Shown here: positions 10,732-19,103 of the stretch, piece by piece | Position numbering within the stretch: position 1 is the first letter of the stretch | Layout of the letters: the number at the start of each line of letters is the position of its first letter | Assembly (NCBI GenBank): GCA_025201705.1 | Contig: MU617062.1 | Span: forward strand, 1-24,788 | Direction: 5' to 3' | DNA from: Dissophora ornata | Taxonomy: Eukaryota; Mortierellomycota; Mortierellomycetes; Mortierellales; Mortierellaceae | Length of the DNA: 24,788 nt | Notes under the pieces: generated by a model | Seen by the model: only the letters and a program-made list of their open reading frames with translations | The model's database searches: none | Told to the model about the DNA's origin: nothing | Program-made: the position numbers and the translations under genes

Positions 10732-10855
10732 ATCAGTGCCAACAAAGGACAAGAAAGTTCGCTCCCCAGGCCTTTCACTGTTTAACCTCACTCACCTGAA
10801 AGCATATCCCAGGCGGCGATGGATCGCGCCCGCACAGTCGACTTCATTCGCACCC

Positions 10856-10863
10856 TATAAAAA
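10856..10863 (+). promoter_or_regulatory. TATA box of the secreted-protein gene
   Basis: TATAAAAA lies 175 bp upstream of the ATG at 11038 and is followed by a pyrimidine-rich tract. This TATA plus CT-tract arrangement is typical of strongly or conditionally expressed fungal genes. The start site is probably in the CT tract. Confidence 0.55.
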
Positions 10864-10940
10864 GACGCTACTCGTCTCTCTTTTTTCCCTCCCTTCTAGT
10901 CTCCCCAGATCCACATCTCCATTCAATCTACGCCCTCCTT

Positions 10941-10992
10941 CCCTCCGCCCCTTCCCTCCGCCCCTTCCCTCCGCCCCTTCCCTCCGCCCCTT
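10941..10992 (+). repeat. Four tandem copies of a 13-bp CT-rich unit
   Basis: CCCTCCGCCCCTT is repeated four times without change (10941, 10954, 10967, 10980), with partial copies on both sides. It lies 46-97 bp upstream of the start codon of the secreted-protein gene, downstream of the TATA box, so it is in the 5' untranslated region or at the start site. Confidence 0.92.
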
Positions 10993-11037
10993 CCCTCTCC
11001 TCTTCTCCCTCTTCTACGATCCCCCTGCTATCACGAC

Positions 11038-12827
11038 ATGATATTCTCCTTGAAGACCGTTGTCCTGGGTGCTTTGTTCGCCTCAGTTGCAGTGGCTGCG
11101 CCCGTGGAAGTTGACAGACGCGACGCCAACTCGGACCGCATTTCTGCTTGCTTCGTCGGGTAAGTCTCGCATGCAACAGTCTCCCACTACTACGAATTTG
11201 CATGTCGCGTCCTCCTATACCTAACATCTACGCAAATTCCGACGACCTTTACCATTACTAGCCTCGTCTTCACAGGCTCTTGGCCCGGCAGCTGTCAAGC
11301 CGCTGTTGCTGTAAGTCGAGTGTCCTTGTTGCTGGAATATTTTTACTCGCAGAAACTGATATCTGGATGCTTGTTCAATATCGTAGGCCAACCTCGGTTT
11401 GATTCGAAGCATTGCCGTGAACCAGATGTCGATGGACTTTACCCCTGCCAACCCATGGGTCCCAGCCACTTCGTCCAACAGCATTGTTGCCACGATGCTT
11501 TCCATTCCAGGGATCACCCTTCCTATTGATTCTGTTCGCCAGCACATCATCATCGTCGTAAGTTCATTGTGTCTGTGCCTCTATTTTATTCCTACTTGAT
11601 TGTTTCACAGAACGTCAGTCGTCTGATTACGCTTCATTTGTTATTACTTTCGTGTTGTAGGATAATGGTGTCCAGATCGGTAACATTGACACCCCCTGGA
11701 GTGCCGCCAGCGTCAAGGGCGGCGCATTGACCACCTCCTTCACCACCTCGAACTTGAACGTCTTCTCGACCGCGCATACCGCCTTCTCCAGCTTCATCAG
11801 CGCCCTTTCCACCTCGGCTTCCCACCCCGTGACGCTCCAGGGCGCTGTCGATGTGAAGCTGAATCTCGGTATTTTTGGCCACCTCACCATCCCCGGTATT
11901 GGTTTCAAGGCCACGACCCCCTTTGCAGGATTGAACAACCTTAACCAGATCAAATATATATACATGATCGACACCCTTCTCAGTTCCAGCTCCATCTCCT
12001 TAACGTCGATCATCAACATCGTCAACCCCAGCCAGTTGACCCTGTCGCTCGGCACTATCAACTTTTCTACATCCACCGACAAGGGCTACGTTGGTATCTC
12101 GACCATCAAGAACTTGGTCCTCGTCCCCGGTGACAACTATGTTCTGTCCTACACCGACTTGGACACGTCCTACCCTGCTGTGAATGACTTCTTGAACACT
12201 CTCCCCGTCGCTGATGTCTCACTCTTCATGGCAGGCTACAACAGTACCTCTACGAATGTTGCCCTCAATGCTGGTTTAGCTGTAGTCAAGAGCAAGGTGG
12301 TCGTCCCTGGAGGCTTCAACGGCTTGACCATGTCTCAGCCTCCTTACAAGAACTGGTCCCTGAAAGTCCTGCCCACGACCAAGACCGATCATCTCGTCGA
12401 GATCACCGCCACATTCCAGTCGCCTTACTACGGTATCCCCATAAAGATGGTCTTTGACAACGAGGATGGCCAGGATAACTATGCTTACGTGTCCAGCGCC
12501 GTTTCTCCACAGCTTGGTGGCATGCGGCTGTTTGACTTCCAGAATACAATTAACTTCTCGGTCTCAGGCAAGACCTCGGCTACAATCACGTTCAAGGTTC
12601 CCATCAAAGGTCCTTTCACCTCCGCATCAAAGTCCAGATGGCAGGGTCTGGTCGACTTTGCAAAGACAAAGGGTTACATCCCCGTCAATTTCATGTGGCT
12701 CGCCACCGTCACGGTCAACAACGATGGCACTAACCACCAAGTCGACTGGGGTAGCATCGACTTTGGCGACACTAACATCGCTGTTGGTTCGGACTTTGCC
12801 TCTATCCTGGACTCGTTCAGCGCTTAA
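11038..12827 (+). CDS. Secreted or luminal protein with a DUF3712-like architecture
   Basis: Four exons (11038-11159, 11262-11310, 11387-11557, 11661-12827) give 502 residues. Residues 1-21 are a classic signal peptide (MIFSLKTVVLGALFASVAVA), followed by a dibasic RR at 27-28 that could be a processing site. Only two cysteines are seen near the mature N-terminus (C38, C52). The body is Ser/Thr-rich and beta-like, with a repeating pattern seen in fungal DUF3712 proteins: a stretch like MSMDFTPANPWVPATSS, then DNGVQIGNIDTPWSAASV, then GHLTIPGIGFKATTPFAGL. Several N-glycosylation sequons are visible (NFST, NSTS, NWSL, NFSV). Known fungal relatives usually carry an N-terminal membrane segment; here there is a cleavable signal peptide and no C-terminal anchor. 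Function is unknown for the family. The strong TATA/CT promoter suggests abundant expression. Family call is from pattern memory and moderate. Confidence 0.8.
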
Positions 12828-12978
12828 GAAGAAAAAAACAACGTTTCTTCATCGCCTTCTTTCCCCGACATGCCTGATCGATCAATCCTCGTCTCATTCT
12901 TGTCTTTACTGGCAACCTCCAAGAACCCACATTAAAAAGGAACTAAGCTACGAGCTGATGTCGTTGTAGAGTGTTTTG

Positions 12979-12984
12979 AATAAA
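12979..12984 (+). terminator. Polyadenylation signal of the secreted-protein gene
   Basis: AATAAA on the plus strand, about 150 nt after the stop codon at 12825-12827. Confidence 0.6.
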
Positions 12985-13004
12985 ATGCAGTGCTAGAAGT
13001 AAAC

Positions 13005-13010
13005 TTTATT
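13005..13010 (-). terminator. Polyadenylation signal of the 808-residue gene
   Basis: AATAAA on the minus strand, about 150 nt after the stop codon at 13160-13162. Confidence 0.55.
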
Positions 13011-13012
13011 GA

Positions 13013-13054
13013 GTCGCGCTGAAATATGCTGTGGTCGCGCTGAAATATGTTGTG
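13013..13054. repeat. Two tandem copies of a 21-bp unit
   Basis: GTCGCGCTGAAATATGCTGTG at 13013-13033 is followed directly by a copy differing at one base (C to T) at 13034-13054. It lies in the 3' untranslated region of the minus-strand 808-residue gene. A simple recent tandem duplication explains it. Confidence 0.85.
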
Positions 13055-13159
13055 GTCCCACTAAATTTGATGGCGCCATCCTGCGTGACAGCTAGAGTCA
13101 TGTAACGCAAATAGAAGCCAGTATGTCGCTAGAAAGGGCGACAAAGGGAAGCCTACTGC

Positions 13160-15670
13160 TTACGGCGTTGGGGATACAGCCATGGACGACGATGGAGAGC
13201 CAGAGGCTGCCCCATTCGCCCAAGCTGCTCTATCCATCCGCATGGGCATCTTCCAGGTATACTCTATGATCTTCTCCAGCGCCTCACGACGCGCTTTCAG
13301 GATCTGATCACGGGAAGTAGTACCCAAAAATTGCCCTGCCATCAGCAAGTTTGATCCCTCTGTGCCTAACATCGCGCCAGTTTGATCATTCAGCGTTGCA
13401 GAAGCCATCTCGCTTGAAGGCGATGCTTGACCTCCAAGAGGTGGCAGAATGGGCCGAGGCAAAGTGAAGATGCCGTCCCCTGAAGGTGGGATGAAACCCA
13501 AAGGTTTCGATCCCTTCTTCTGGGTAGTGCTTCCACTGCCACTGCCACCGCCAGGCGTTCTAGAGAGGCCAAGCAAAGCTTTCTTCTGATAACTTGCCTT
13601 GGTGAGAGTGGAGCCTGTATCAACGCTGCTCACACCTGGGTACGGCTTAAAACGTTGCTGTCTGAGCATGGTCTTCATCTGGTTGGCTTGAGAGACCTTG
13701 GCAGGTACAGCAGTTCCTGACTCCAACGCCCTGTCCTGACCCTCCGTAGAAGTCTCTTCGACGACATCCATACGGTTATCTCGCTCCTGCAAGTTTATCT
13801 CATCTCTCTGATATCTTAATGAAAGCGACTCTAGGACCCCTGGCGCCGATGTAACAGAAGTGGGGGGTTCAACGTCCGCCGGCAAAGAGCTTGGAAGCGG
13901 TACTGGTTTCGACTGGTGCGTGTTCTTGCCCTTGGCAATGTCTGTCGGCTGGGTGCTGGCCTCGGGTTCCATCTGAGGCCGCTGTTCGTTTGGAGTGGAT
14001 CTCGCAGGTGTACTCAAGGTCTGCATAGACGGGCCCGAAATGCTAGGACCAGCGGGATTATTAGTGGCAGGGGACGCGGGATTTGACGCTCTCAGCACTG
14101 GCCAAGATTCAGAATCTTCATCGTCCAGAATGATAACGCCGTTATCGGACCCCAAACTCTGCGGTAGCGCTCTGCCTTTACCCTTCTGTCTTCCTGGTGC
14201 ACCATCCAACAACCGAGCGAGTTCCTTCTGCCTCTCGTCCTCAGAAGGCTGTAGGATTCTGTTGGCATGTCGTTCTATCGCGTTTCGTGCTCGCTTGCCT
14301 TCCATTCCTGATTCCAGGGCTTTCGTATACCACACCGCGTATTGATCAATCCTAATGTTTTCATCACAAGACCACCACATGTCCTTGTCCGGAATGTGAG
14401 CCGCGTGATTCGGCGTCCATTTTGATGCAGGGTGCCAGAGACACAGATAACGGCGGAGATCATGGAAAGGCACATTGTTATTTAGCTCAGTCGGACAAAG
14501 AATACCATAGTTCTCTCCGATACTAATAAGCCGTACATCAACATCTGCAGTCATCTGCATAATAACTCGAAGCGGCATTTGCTGGATTCTTGGGACTGCC
14601 TCCCTTGCGTATTTTGGGAAAAGCATTTTCTTCTCTGGCAGGTGAACTCCCAACTGTTCTGAAGAAATGCGTTGGAAGTAGGCTGGATTGAGGCGATAAA
14701 ACCTGGTCGACTTGTGGATGGATGTTTCGATGATGTTGCTGAGCACTTTGCTGTCCAAAATCCCTGCGTCTTGGAAAGTGCGCATTCCGGGGCAGCCAAA
14801 GAGAGCTCGGTAAGCTTGGACGAATGTATCCTTGGTGATGTAATTGAACTCACGGCTAAGAACATGAACGACAGCGCGCAAGATACACTCTCCTGCAGCC
14901 TTTCTCGAAATCTTGCAGTCGGTCTTGATAGGAAACCCCTTGTACATTGTAACCTTCAGCTGCTTTGTGATAGAAGGCACTGGTTTCAAGGCAGTTTGCT
15001 GGGTGGAAGTAACCCTTGGCCGGTTTGCAAGCGAATCTAGTCCATTTGGAAGTTATTTTATCAGCTGGGTTTCTCGAGAGATCGAGATCTTGATCATGAG
15101 CAATGCCTGGATCATTTTACCATTTGCTTGATCCACAATGAGCGGACCGCCGTTAGGCGCCAGGTGCATCGGCCTCTGAGCCAAGGGATTTGCGGGATTT
15201 CCATCGCCCATTTCCGAGATAGGGGAGGCTGGCGGCACCATCTGTCCAGGGAAGGGAAGAGTTGATACTGCTGAATGAGCAGGTATTGGAGGTGGGCTTG
15301 GACGGAACGGCAACGGATGTTGGGAAACTTTTTTGTACGGGAAGGGGAATGGCGTCTGCAGTGCGTTGTGAGTCTGTAAATTCTTTGCGGCTCTCTTCTT
15401 CTGTCGTTTTTCTGCACGAGTTGTACGAGCAGGGATGGTTTTGTTGTCGCTCGGACGGTTAAGGGATTGTGGAGCTGGCAGAGCAGAATCGGAGCCGGGC
15501 GCAGCAGAGCATGAGAGAGCAGGAAATACTGAATCCGGTTGGACAGAGGCGAATAGAGTAGAGTTGGATGGCGCAGAGCGGCGCGGGGCTGAGTCGGATG
15601 GATCAATGCATGGTGGAGGAATGATGCTCGATTTTGAAATCGGAACTTTAGTCTGCTCTGTCGTGTCCAT
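13160..15670 (-). CDS. 808-residue protein of unknown function
   Basis: Two exons, 15670-15121 and 15036-13160, joined by an 84-nt intron with matching phase. The long downstream frame opens only at a TTG, which is what first shows that an upstream exon is needed. Residues 1-180 are Pro/Ser-rich with a basic cluster (RAEKRQKKRAAKN), a possible nuclear signal. Residues ~195-445 look folded and possibly conserved: a helical start (ISRKAAGECILRAVVHVLSR), then FYRLNPAYFQ, and a tryptophan-rich segment (YLCLWHPASKW, DMWWSCDENIRI). A short acidic motif (VIILDDEDSE) resembles a SUMO-interacting motif. The rest is disordered, ending in a helix EALEKIIEYTWKMPM. I do not recognise the family. It starts 55 bp downstream of the acyl-CoA synthetase stop on the same strand. 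Confidence 0.75.
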
Positions 15671-15711
15671 GGCGAAATAAGGAAAAGGGTGTTTTATTTC
15701 TCGAGCACAGA

Positions 15712-15725
15712 TTTATTGATTTATT
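15712..15725 (-). terminator. Polyadenylation signals of the acyl-CoA synthetase gene
   Basis: Two minus-strand AATAAA hexamers (15725-15720 and 15717-15712) directly follow the stop codon at 15726-15728. Both fall within the 55 bp before the next start codon, so this short spacer must serve as 3' end for one gene and 5' leader for the next. Confidence 0.5.
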
Positions 15726-18269
15726 TTAATTATGGCCTTCGCTGTACATTCGCTCAATCTCGACGCTGTACTTTTCCCTTGCAGTGTGTCTCTTCAGCTT
15801 GAACGTGGGAGTCTACACATATTTCGGGAGAGAGACAACAACAGCGTTAATCACTGACTAGCACCAAGTGACACATCGCCATCCAGGCAACCATTCCGCC
15901 ATATCGCACTTACAAGGAGGTCATTTTCGATTGAGAATTGCTCCGGTGTAACATACACGTTCTTCAAAATCTCAAATCCCTTGAGATCAGATTCTCTTCC
16001 GAACGCAGCGAGCTCTTTCAGAAGCGCGGTGCGCACACGAGGCTCCGCACAAAGTTCCTCGTACGACATGTCGCTCAACCCATTTTCGTTGGCCCACAGC
16101 TTGAGCGTCTCCGCATCGGGAACGACAACTCCGACCAACGTTGCCTGGAGTGAATGTCCGGTAACAAAGACTTGTGCAACCAAATAGTGCTTGGCTAGAA
16201 TGGCCTCAATCTTTTCAGGAGCGACATATTCGCCTTGCGCCAACTTGAAAATGTTTTTCACGCGGTCAATTAAAATAAGACGGCCTTGAGCGTCCCACTG
16301 TCCAATATCGCCAGTGCTATCATTTTCGTTGTGCAATAACGACGAGTTAGACAAATCAGTGTTTGAGAAAGTAATCACTGCTCATGCCCTTGCAGTGCTA
16401 CCTACCTTGACCAGCCATCGCTGTCCAGGGTTTCTGCGGTCTGTGCAGGTGCATTGTAGTAGCCCATGAAGACAGAGTGTCCACGAAGCAGAATCTCTCC
16501 GCGAGGGAAGGGTTTATCCTGGCTCGTGTAGTTCATAGAGGGAATATCCTTTAACTTGACCTCGACACAGGGTTGTGGAGATCCAACATGTCCGGATGTC
16601 AAGTCACCGCGGTAGGTCATGCTTAGTCCTGCAGCCTGCTCAGTCTGGCCATAGCCTTCATAGATGTCTGCACTGAAACAGATGCGGAGGAAATCCATAA
16701 CGTCAGGAGAGATAGGGGCGGATGCGGAGATGATGTGTTTGACCTTGCCTCCCAGGCGAGCACGAATAGCTCCAAAAACTAGTCGATCCCAGAGTGGATG
16801 GTCAGTGATGCCACGCTGCAGGTTGGCCTTCTTAGCAGCATAGGCGCGGTTGAAAAGGAAGGCAGCTACACCACCCTTAGCTTTGACACCGGCCATGACC
16901 TTGTCGTAAATGCGATTGAAGAGTCGAGGCACGGAGACAAAGATGGTGGGCTGTAGCACGGCTACATCGTCCAGCAACTTCAGGGTATCTCCTTGGAAGT
17001 ACCCGATACGGGCAGACCCTGAGAGCATGACAGACTGGCATAAACGCTCGAAAACGTGGGCGAGGGGAAGGTAGGAGATGTGTGTATCGTCATTGGTAGG
17101 CATGAAGAACTTGCCGTGCTTTGCCATCATGTGGAAAGACGCAACCGTCGCGATAAAGTTCCTGTGTGTCAGAACAGCACCTCTATGTCGATAAACGGCA
17201 TGACGAATCTGTTAGCTGCCTTCTATGATACAGGTTAAGTCAGCCCTGTGTACAACGCAGAATGTTATACACTTCCGATTCGCGCTCTATCCGTGCGGGA
17301 GAGATACAAGGCAAATCCTGGTCGAACATGGAAACTCCCATGACATGCAACAGAGCTTACTTGGGTGTTCCTGTGGTTCCAGATGTATAGCAGATCGTTG
17401 CGATATCGTCCTCTGTGGGGTGAATCGCCTCCACTGGCTGCTCGAGGCCATTACGCTCAACATCAGTCCAGGAAACGATCTTGATGTGGAGATCCTCGCC
17501 GTCTGCCAACAAGCTTTCGTCAACTTCACCCATGATAACGATGGTCGTCACGGTTGGCAAGGACTCCTTCATGTCGAGAATAATGACGGCCTTATCGGGC
17601 GACGCGACGATGATCTCCATCTTGGTCTGGTTCACAATATGCTCAATGGCCGCGAATCCCAGCGTATCATACAAGGGGACTGTGGTGTAGTTGTACATGT
17701 AGGCAGCGAGCTCGCTCATAGTCTAAAGCAACGGGCAAGGGCCTAATTAGAAAGACGGTCCAGCTCGTGTGACCATGGTCGGCACTCAAGTCTCGGAAGC
17801 GACAAACAAGTAACCTACCCATTCGGGACGGTTGATGGAAAAGATTCCAAAGTTCTGCTTTGGGACGAGGCCAAGGTGGGACAGCCCAGCGCCAAAGTTT
17901 GTGATGCGTTCGTGGACCTTGGGGTATGATTGCCATACGTAGTCTTGAGGAACGCCGTCTACGACAGCCCGGTGGCCAAGAAAATCGCCACCGCCTGTGG
18001 AGTGAAACCATTGACATGGATGCACAAACAGGAAATCGCGTGAGTATTCGACTGGCGCCCAATGACTCTTAGGCAAACTTGTTCATCATACCTGAGCGAT
18101 GGACTCCCTCGAGAAAGTTCTCATAGAGGGTTTTTACGACTGTGCCTGCCTTGACCGAGGGATAGTTTTCCAGCAACATTTCCGGGTATAGCACGCTACG
18201 ATGGGGCTTTCCCTCGCCTGGCACGTCGGGACTGTTGGGGACGACGACAGAGTACATCTGGGTAGTCAT
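15726..18269 (-). CDS. Long-chain fatty-acyl-CoA synthetase (AMP-binding family)
   Basis: Six exons (18269-18092, 17994-17819, 17722-17361, 17161-16406, 16316-15914, 15812-15726) give 653 residues. The enzyme joins fatty acids to CoA by way of an acyl-adenylate. The AMP-binding loop YTSGTTGTPK is at 230-239; the adenylate-binding motif is GYGQTEQAAG in exon 4; the fatty-acyl-CoA synthetase signature runs across the exon 4/5 join (GWS, then STGDIGQWD, LIDRVKNIFKLAQGEYVAPE). The C-terminus TPTFKLKRHTAREKY is also typical. Length and order match eukaryotic long-chain synthetases of the Faa/LACS class. No peroxisomal C-terminal signal is present (it ends EGHN) and no clear membrane helix is seen, so endoplasmic-reticulum or lipid-droplet association is inference. 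The ATG at 18269 is the first in frame; the frame extends upstream only from a GTG. The first intron removes 97 nt containing an in-frame stop. Confidence 0.92.
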
Positions 18270-19103
18270 TGGAGGTGTAGATGGGGTGGAATGAAAAGAG
18301 ATGGTGAGGGCGATGAGGGTAGGAATGAGGGGAAGGGTCGAAAGAGAAGCGAGGAGGGAAGGAAGGCGGGTTCCCGGCGGTATTTGTAGGTGCACGGTAT
18401 GCCTGCGAGTTTGTGGGGCAAGTCCTGTACGGCAGGACCACCAAACCTAAAAAGATGAGCCAGCACTGGCGACGGACTTTCACGTTCTACGCTCGGTCCC
18501 TGCCGGACTTCATACAAGCTACATCCCTCGTGCACATGCATCAACCCTATCTGCCGGCCTACCTGGTGAGGCGGATCGTCTGTGGGAGCACTGGCGCGCT
18601 CTTGGGGTTGATTTGACGCCTGTCCCGCGTTAATATGCATGCATGTACTCTTCTGTCTTTTTAAAGCCCTCGAGAGTACAAAACAGGAGTTGAGCATTCC
18701 ATGGTTGTTTATCTGCCCTCAATTACGCTCTCGTCAAGCATTGGGCACGTCCGTTCGCCGGGCCTGCCTCAAAACATAGAGCTGCCTATCTCTTAACGGA
18801 TCGCATGCGTTGTTTCTGTGTTATCTCCTTTCTTGGGGGAGCGGCAGCATGTGCAAAGCGCCCATTGTCTCAATGGCAAGACCAACGAGCGATAGACCAA
18901 GCGGTCTATAGTGCCACAACCAAAGCTCTGTCGGATCCCCGGCTCTCTTGAATACAGGCACCAACCACGGTGCACTCCGCCATCGGGGTCACTACATGTG
19001 TGGCTCTTTCAATAATACCCTAAACGAACTTTCGCCACTATCATGAGCCCGCGTCCTTCTCCAAAACTTGAACGCTGTGTATTCATAAAGTTATTTTTAC
19101 GGC
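18270..19103. other. Intergenic: acyl-CoA synthetase promoter and DUF8032-like gene 3' end
   Basis: 834 bp between two minus-strand genes. It contains a purine-rich leader (about 18285-18375 on the plus strand, CT-rich in the transcribed sense), the palindrome ATGCATGCAT at 18635-18644 and two small perfect hairpins at 18862-18909. No convincing coding frame or tRNA is present. Confidence 0.5.
18862..18909. repeat. Two adjacent perfect hairpins
   Basis: CCATTG-TCT-CAATGG (18862-18876, 6-bp stem) and ATAGACC-AAGC-GGTCTAT (18892-18909, 7-bp stem) lie 15 bp apart. They do not make a tRNA cloverleaf. Short stems like these can occur by chance. Confidence 0.6.

Larger units (their letters stand above)
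8931..11037. other. Gene-poor 2.1-kb intergenic region
   Basis: This holds the DBP8 promoter on the left (with an A-run at about 8991-9006) and the secreted-protein promoter on the right. Open frames of 60-186 codons occur on both strands, but their composition is patternless, several start only at TTG or GTG, and none joins to others by plausible splice sites. A T-run lies at about 9914-9931. I see no tRNA, transposon terminus or coding remnant; an unspotted non-coding RNA cannot be excluded. Confidence 0.5.
12828..13159. other. Convergent 3' region of the secreted-protein and 808-residue genes
   Basis: 332 bp between facing stop codons. A plus-strand AATAAA lies at 12979-12984 (152 nt after the secreted-protein stop) and a minus-strand AATAAA at 13010-13005 (150 nt after the 808-residue gene stop). 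The two signals are about 20 bp apart, so the transcripts probably overlap at their ends. Confidence 0.6.

Noticed and set aside
18270..18395. Extended N-terminus of the acyl-CoA synthetase with a membrane-like segment
   Set aside because: The extension begins at GTG with no in-frame ATG; ATG at 18269 is the first usable start.
18841..18930. Hairpin pair as a tRNA
   Set aside because: No cloverleaf, no T-loop GTTCRANNC box and no acceptor stem can be drawn.
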